Below are positions 9,374 through 12,515 of a stretch of 12,515 nt of DNA, in pieces. Origin of the DNA: Bacteroidia bacterium (GTDB lineage: Bacteria; Bacteroidota; Bacteroidia; Chitinophagales; Saprospiraceae); assembly GCA_030431945.1 (NCBI GenBank), contig JAUIIF010000070.1, positions 1 to 12,515 on the forward strand. The letters are read 5' to 3'. Each line of letters opens with the position of its first letter. Position 1 is the first letter of the stretch. The notes under the pieces were generated by a model. It did no database searches, was not told the origin of the DNA, and saw only the letters and a program-made list of their open reading frames with translations. The position numbers were made by a program, and so were the translations under genes.

Positions 9374-9410
9374 GGGAACCAAACCATAAATTACCATGGG
9401 AGCAGATAAC

Positions 9411-10160
9411 ATGAAACTCACCCTTAAGATCTGGCGTCAGAAAAGTGATAAAACCAAAGGTCAGTTCCAAACCTACCAGGTAGATGACGTATCCAGCCAC
9501 ATGTCTTTCCTGGAGATGCTGGATGTCTTGAACGAACAACTCGTTGCCGGTAAAGAAGAGCCCGTAGCCTTTGAGCACGACTGCCGTGAAGGTATTTGTG
9601 GTACTTGTAGCCTGGTCATTAATGGCTACCCGCACGGACCAATGCAGGGAACCACTACCTGCCAGCTGCACATGCGTCACTTCAAGGATGGTGACACCAT
9701 TACCATCGAGCCATGGCGGTCTGCGGCCTTCCCGATCGTAAAGGACCTGGTCGTCAACCGGGATGCTTTTGACCGGATCATCCAGGCCGGCGGCTTTATC
9801 TCCGTCAATACCGGCCAGGCACAGGATGGCAATGCTATTGCCATCGAAAAGGATGTCGCCAACGAGGCGATGGATGCCGCCACCTGTATTGGTTGCGGTG
9901 CCTGCGTCGCGGCCTGCCCCAATGCGTCCGCCATGCTCTTTACCTCCGCTAAAGTGAGCCACCTGGCGCACATGCCACAGGGTAAGGTAGAAGCAGCCCA
10001 GCGGGCCCAGCGTATGGTAGCACAGCACGATGCGGAAGGTTTCGGTCGTTGTTCCAACATTACCGCCTGTGAAGCGGAGTGCCCGAAGGAAATATCGGTG
10101 GAGCACATTGCTCGCCTCAACCGGGAATACCTCTCTTCTTCGATCGGCTCCGATAAGTAA
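9411..10160 (+). CDS. sdhB: Succinate dehydrogenase/fumarate reductase iron-sulfur subunit (SdhB)
   Basis: Electron-transfer subunit of complex II, 249 residues from this start, linking SdhA FAD to the SdhC haem/quinone sites. Ligands for all three clusters are visible: [2Fe-2S] C58, C63, C66 and C84 (DCREGICGTC then TTTC); [4Fe-4S] C159, C162, C165 and C224; [3Fe-4S] C169, C214 and C220 (from CIGCGACVAACP and CSNITACEAECP). The start at 9411 is preferred because family members begin MxLTLKIWRQK and a GGGAG sequence (9398-9402) lies 8 nt before it. An ATG at 9396 would add MGADN and cannot be excluded. The gene is last in the sdhCAB operon but separated from sdhA by a long structured spacer. 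Its last 44 bp overlap, antisense, the end of an SSB-like gene. No terminator was recognised after it. Confidence 0.96.
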   Translation: MKLTLKIWRQKSDKTKGQFQTYQVDDVSSHMSFLEMLDVLNEQLVAGKEEPVAFEHDCREGICGTCSLVINGYPHGPMQGTTTCQLHMRHFKDGDTITIEPWRSAAFPIVKDLVVNRDAFDRIIQAGGFISVNTGQAQDGNAIAIEKDVANEAMDAATCIGCGACVAACPNASAMLFTSAKVSHLAHMPQGKVEAAQRAQRMVAQHDAEGFGRCSNITACEAECPKEISVEHIARLNREYLSSSIGSDK

Positions 10161-10470
10161 CCGTGTCGGCCTCGCCACGGCCCAGATAGGTATAGCCACT
10201 GACGTGAACCACGGGCACCCGGTAGTGGCCCGCAGTACCTGCCGGTCGTTCCCGGTAGCGCAGTTCCCCGCGTACCAGCAGCCGGTCCCCTGCGCGTAAA
10301 TGCTGGTGCAGGTCCAAAGCTGCCGGTCCCCAGGCAGTACAAAAGTGCAGCACCTCGGTATTGTCGTCCCTGGTACGCAGGGTAAAGCGCGTCAGGTCCT
10401 GCCCCTCCTGGGTACAATGGTAGGTGGGTAAGCGTTGCAGGTCACCAAGCAGGGTAATCTGGTTCATCAT
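10117..10470 (-). CDS. SSB-like OB-fold protein, second of tandem pair
   Basis: Small single-stranded-DNA-binding-like protein, 117 residues. The segment from NQITLLGDL to GYTYLGR (residues 3-96) follows the SSB OB-fold layout, with HFCTAWGPAALDLHQHLRAG (43-61, shown by its ends) and DRLLVRGELR (62-71) matching the strand-helix-strand core. The same core is clearly shared with the gene just upstream (AWG..A..LHQ..R.GDRL.V.G.LR), so the two are paralogs. Its ATG overlaps the upstream stop as ATGA, implying translational coupling. The tail (EADTVTYRSRSKKRGIPG) is basic and lacks the acidic DDxxPF tip that housekeeping SSBs use to recruit partners. It is partly encoded antisense to the last 44 bp of sdhB, so the ORF may have run on past an older stop. 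A start at the second Met (10467) is also possible. Role in replication, repair or uptake is not determinable. Confidence 0.78.
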   Translation of the reverse strand: MMNQITLLGDLQRLPTYHCTQEGQDLTRFTLRTRDDNTEVLHFCTAWGPAALDLHQHLRAGDRLLVRGELRYRERPAGTAGHYRVPVVHVSGYTYLGRGEADTVTYRSRSKKRGIPG

Positions 10471-10889
10471 TTATTATTTTTTGGTATTTCGCGGGGCGGG
10501 CTTTGCCCCGGATCGGCCTGACGGCATGTTTGGGCGGCGCCGTAGGGAGTACAGGCACCCCCACCCTTGTCGCGTCGTTCCAGTACGTGGAAGGAAGTCA
10601 GTTGTACTTCGGGGCGCAGTTGTTTGCCCCCGGGTTGCTGGTAAGTAAGCACCCGAAGTTTCCCCTGCACGAACAGACGGTCTCCCCTCCTTACTTTCTG
10701 GTGCAGGGCTTCCGCCAGTTTGCCCCAGGCCGTGATGCTGAAGGAATGGCTGACGGACCTGCCGCTACCGTCCACTTCATCCTGATAAAGCCGCAGCCGG
10801 ACAAAGGGGGTACCATCAGAAAGAAAATAAAGCGGGGCCTGCAGTCCGATTCTTCCAGCTAACTGGACCAGGTTGTGGGCTAAATGCAT
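10467..10889 (-). CDS. SSB-like OB-fold protein, first of tandem pair
   Basis: Single-stranded-DNA-binding-like protein of 140 residues. An SSB-type OB fold spans about residues 5-106: LVQLAGRIG near the N-terminus, DGTPFVRLRL (25-34), then HSFSITAWGKLAEALHQKVRRGD (48-70, cited in part), LFVQGKLR (72-79) and a final strand VQLTSFHVLER. W55 sits where E. coli SSB has an aromatic residue before GKLAE. The C-terminal tail from about 107 is Gly/Cys/Pro-rich and ends EIPKNNK, without the acidic DDxxPF tip. It is first in a two-gene minus-strand unit; its TGA overlaps the next ATG. A 62-bp inverted-repeat structure covers its start codon. With no acidic tip it is probably an accessory SSB rather than the essential replication one (inference). 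Confidence 0.85.
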   Translation of the reverse strand: MHLAHNLVQLAGRIGLQAPLYFLSDGTPFVRLRLYQDEVDGSGRSVSHSFSITAWGKLAEALHQKVRRGDRLFVQGKLRVLTYQQPGGKQLRPEVQLTSFHVLERRDKGGGACTPYGAAQTCRQADPGQSPPREIPKNNK

Positions 10890-10947
10890 AAAAGCGTGAT
10901 TTAAGCCAAAGATGCCGGAACGAAATCACCGGACCCGCTTTTTATGC
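10886..10947 (-). promoter_or_regulatory. Stem-loop over the start codon of the SSB-like operon
   Basis: Outer arms GCATAAAAGC (10886-10895) and GCTTTTTATGC (10937-10947) pair with one extra T. Inner arms GTGATTT (10896-10902) and AAATCAC (10923-10929) pair perfectly, leaving a bulge of about 7 nt on one side. On the minus strand the start codon of the first SSB-like gene (10889-10887) lies inside the outer stem. This could be an operator or an RNA hairpin limiting translation; the sequence alone does not tell which. Confidence 0.4.
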
Positions 10948-11180
10948 GAATACTTTCGTTTTTACACGTTTATAAACGGCTTTCCCCAACGGCTGTCTCC
11001 CCCTGCGGGAGAGAATGGAGCTCTCTCGGTCAGGTGCCAACCCTGTTTTCAAGTCAATCGATTGATCTTTGCCGGAAGATTTATTCCCTACTTTACTAAG
11101 TCAGCCGACAAAAAAGCAGGTCGAAGGGGACTTATTATAGTTTCTACACTAACTTGTCGGTGGAAACTAAAGTCAACTAT
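10948..11180. other. Intergenic region between divergent SSB-like and DUF4249 genes
   Basis: No convincing gene; an open plus-strand frame across it resembles no family and overlaps the lipoprotein start. It contains two perfect 12-bp palindromes, CGTTTATAAACG (10967-10978) and TCAATCGATTGA (11054-11065). The second overlaps GATCTTTG (11064-11071), a 7-of-8 match to the Bacteroidota -7 element on the plus strand, so a promoter with an operator-like palindrome for the DUF4249 gene is possible but weak, since no clear -33 element was found. Confidence 0.35.
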
Positions 11181-12290
11181 ATGCCCCTGCTTACCCGTGC
11201 GTTTGCACTTATTTGCGTGCTGATGCTACTTACAGCCTGTGCCGACCCGGTCAAGCCGGCCTTTCGCTTCGAAGCCGGCTTCCTCTTGATCGAGGGGCGA
11301 ATCACGGATACCCCCGGCTTTAGTGAGGTCCGCGTCTCCCGGAATGAGATTTTATTTGACACCTACACCCTGGCGGCCGTTCCTGGCAGCATTGTTTCCA
11401 GTGTGGACAACGAAGGCCAGGAGGTCATCTGGGAGTCCGTGCCGGAATCCAATAGTTACCGGGCACCGGAGGGATGGGTGGCTGAGGCCGGCAAGTCCTA
11501 CTACATTCGGGTCGTTACGCCACAGGGGGAGATTGTTGAATCTCTGCCCGAGCAGGTGCCTTCCAGTGTTCCCCTGCTGAACGCCCGGGTAGAATTTGAA
11601 CAGGAAGCTTATTTCAGTACGACGCGTAACCGGTTTGTCCCGGCTTTTCGCCTGTTAGTGGGTCTGGAAGACCCAGCGGACGAAAAGAACTTTTATCAGT
11701 TCAACTACAGCACCTGGCAAACCATTGACGTATGTGCTACCTGTGAAAGGGCCCGTTGGCGGGATGGGGTTTGTATTGCCGGCCCCGATACCCGCTTTGT
11801 TTCCCGTTGGGATTACCTGTGCGATGCGCAGTGCTGGGTAACGGCACAGGGGACCGGCAGGAACGTCCTGAGCGATGAGTTCATCAATGGCAACCGGGTG
11901 GACAACATTGAGGCCGGGCGGTACGATTTTGACCGGCCGGGCGGGCTGCTATTTGTCCTGGAGCAGTACAGCATTACGGAAGCTGCCTACGAATTCGGCG
12001 AAGTCCTCGAAGATCTTGCCGAAGGAGGCGGTGGCCTGAACGCGCCCCTGCCAGCCGCGTTGGTGGGCAACCTGACGGATATTTCCGAGAACAAAACCAG
12101 TGTACTGGGCTTTGTCGGGGTAGCCGCCGTCAATACCGAACGCGTTTTCGTTAACCGGGATACCATTGACGGAGAGTCTTTGCCCTATGACGGCAGTATC
12201 ATTCTCGAGCCCGTAAACCCCTCCCCACCGGTAGCCCCCTGCGAAGGCGGTACCCGCACCAGAGAACGGCCACTGGGCTGGCCGCAATAA
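11181..12290 (+). CDS. DUF4249-type lipoprotein
   Basis: Predicted envelope lipoprotein of 369 residues. The N-terminus MPLLTRAFALICVLMLLTAC is a classic type II signal peptide: basic R6, hydrophobic 7-17, lipobox LTAC with lipid-anchored C20. This decides the start at ATG 11181; an upstream TTG (11154) would add nine residues before the signal and is less likely. The mature part resembles DUF4249 proteins of Bacteroidota: an early LLIEGRITD-type strand followed by V.VSRN (about 36-57), a central YYIRVVTPQGE strand, and a WDYLCDAQCW segment followed by LSDEFINGN in the second half. A cysteine cluster (DVCATCERARWRDGVC) precedes it. DUF4249 proteins commonly sit beside TonB-dependent outer-membrane receptors, and the gene that follows starts with a signal peptide, so a role in outer-membrane uptake is suggested by context. 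The substrate is unknown. The family call is by pattern memory, not a search. Confidence 0.82.
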   Translation: MPLLTRAFALICVLMLLTACADPVKPAFRFEAGFLLIEGRITDTPGFSEVRVSRNEILFDTYTLAAVPGSIVSSVDNEGQEVIWESVPESNSYRAPEGWVAEAGKSYYIRVVTPQGEIVESLPEQVPSSVPLLNARVEFEQEAYFSTTRNRFVPAFRLLVGLEDPADEKNFYQFNYSTWQTIDVCATCERARWRDGVCIAGPDTRFVSRWDYLCDAQCWVTAQGTGRNVLSDEFINGNRVDNIEAGRYDFDRPGGLLFVLEQYSITEAAYEFGEVLEDLAEGGGGLNAPLPAALVGNLTDISENKTSVLGFVGVAAVNTERVFVNRDTIDGESLPYDGSIILEPVNPSPPVAPCEGGTRTRERPLGWPQ

Positions 12291-12335
12291 GCACCGACAA
12301 GCCCCACGGGCAAGCGGTCGCCAGCTGCTGACGGA

Positions 12336-12389
12336 TTGCTCCGTGTCCCCCTCCCCCGCACCTGCGTCCGCGCCCGCAATCCTCGTTGC
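12336..12389 (+). repeat. Dispersed intergenic repeat, copy 3
   Basis: TTGCTCC at 12336-12342, the 19-bp core CGCACCTGCGTCCGCGCCC at 12357-12375, then CGTTGC (12384-12389). The first two blocks are in the same order and exact spacing (21 bp start to start) as at 6361-6400, and the third block is shared with the inverted copy at 9320-9373. It lies in the 155-bp gap between the DUF4249 gene and the next gene. The flanking ACGGATTGCTCCGT (12331-12344) can form a small hairpin around TTGCTCC. Confidence 0.65.
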
Positions 12390-12445
12390 ACTACACTCCT
12401 GAACCTCCCCTCCCGCACGGGACTTCCTCCCCACCAACCACTCCG

Positions 12446-12515
12446 ATGAAACTCTTCTCCACTGTTTTAGCACTCCTGCTCTGCGCCTCCTTAGCGGCGC
12501 AGACGTACCCTTTGA
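12446..12515 (+). CDS. Start of a secreted or outer-membrane protein, truncated by window end
   Basis: Only 23 codons are visible: MKLFSTVLALLLCASLAAQT followed by YPL. This is a typical type I signal peptide (Lys at 2, hydrophobic 3-17, probable cleavage after SLAA before Q19). Position after a DUF4249 gene on the same strand, plus a mature N-terminus resembling the AQxYxLSG-type beginnings of Bacteroidota TonB-dependent receptors with a carboxypeptidase-like domain, suggests such a receptor. That is inference from context; the rest of the gene is outside the window. Confidence 0.6.
   Translation, partial: MKLFSTVLALLLCASLAAQTYPL

Noticed and set aside
9924..9931. GCGTCCGC word inside sdhB as a fourth repeat copy
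   Set aside because: Only the 8-bp word is shared; flanking blocks and spacing are absent, and the codons encode the conserved NAS region of SdhB.
10161..10180. Hairpin CCGTG...CACGG after sdhB as a terminator
   Set aside because: Only a 5-bp stem, no U-tract, and it lies inside the SSB-like coding region.
10912..11223. 103-codon plus-strand frame before the DUF4249 gene
   Set aside because: No family-like segment, no obvious start context, and it overlaps the well-supported lipoprotein start in another frame.

Overview
The window looks like chromosomal DNA from a GC-moderate member of the Bacteroidota, most plausibly a Lewinella/Saprospiria-type bacterium. The evidence is a Bacteroidota-type sdhC-sdhA-sdhB operon with a five-helix SdhC, a LytS/LytTR two-component pair whose sensor carries a periplasmic beta-propeller and Y_Y_Y domain, and a DUF4249 lipoprotein followed by a gene that starts like an outer-membrane receptor. 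A TAnnTTTG-type -7 element also lies upstream of sdhC. The genus is an inference. I saw no tRNA, rRNA, CRISPR array or transposase gene.

Layout, left to right. (1) 2-1519: groEL, lacking about its first 43 codons, ended by a strong intrinsic terminator. (2) 1653-2153: a GbsR/MarR-type repressor gene with a perfect 9-2-9 palindrome directly before its start codon, a candidate autoregulatory site. (3) 5942-2173, minus strand: a 1017-residue sensor histidine kinase and, 11 bp downstream, its LytTR response regulator. (4) 5943-6573: a 631-bp gap between divergent genes with no credible CDS but much structure. It holds a 96-bp fold-back element with flanking 9-bp direct repeats, a pair of 11-bp direct repeats 21 bp apart inside a 9-bp inverted repeat, one copy of a dispersed intergenic repeat, and the likely sdh promoter. 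(5) 6574-10160: sdhC, sdhA, sdhB, with an unusually long sdhA-sdhB spacer that holds a second, inverted copy of the dispersed repeat and a hairpin. (6) 10889-10117, minus strand: two tandem, translationally coupled SSB-like OB-fold genes lacking the usual acidic SSB tail; the second overlaps the 3' end of sdhB antisense. (7) 11181-12290: a DUF4249 lipoprotein gene, then a third copy of the dispersed repeat, then the first 23 codons of a secreted or outer-membrane protein at 12446.

Most genes are housekeeping: protein folding (GroEL), the TCA cycle and respiratory chain (succinate:quinone oxidoreductase), signalling, ssDNA binding and envelope uptake. The most unusual material is between the genes: a repeat with core CCTGCGTCCGCGCCC in three separate gaps, with a second conserved block at matching spacing, plus the 96-bp fold-back. 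I did not find a convincing new multi-gene system. The tandem SSB-like pair is the gene-level observation most worth following up.
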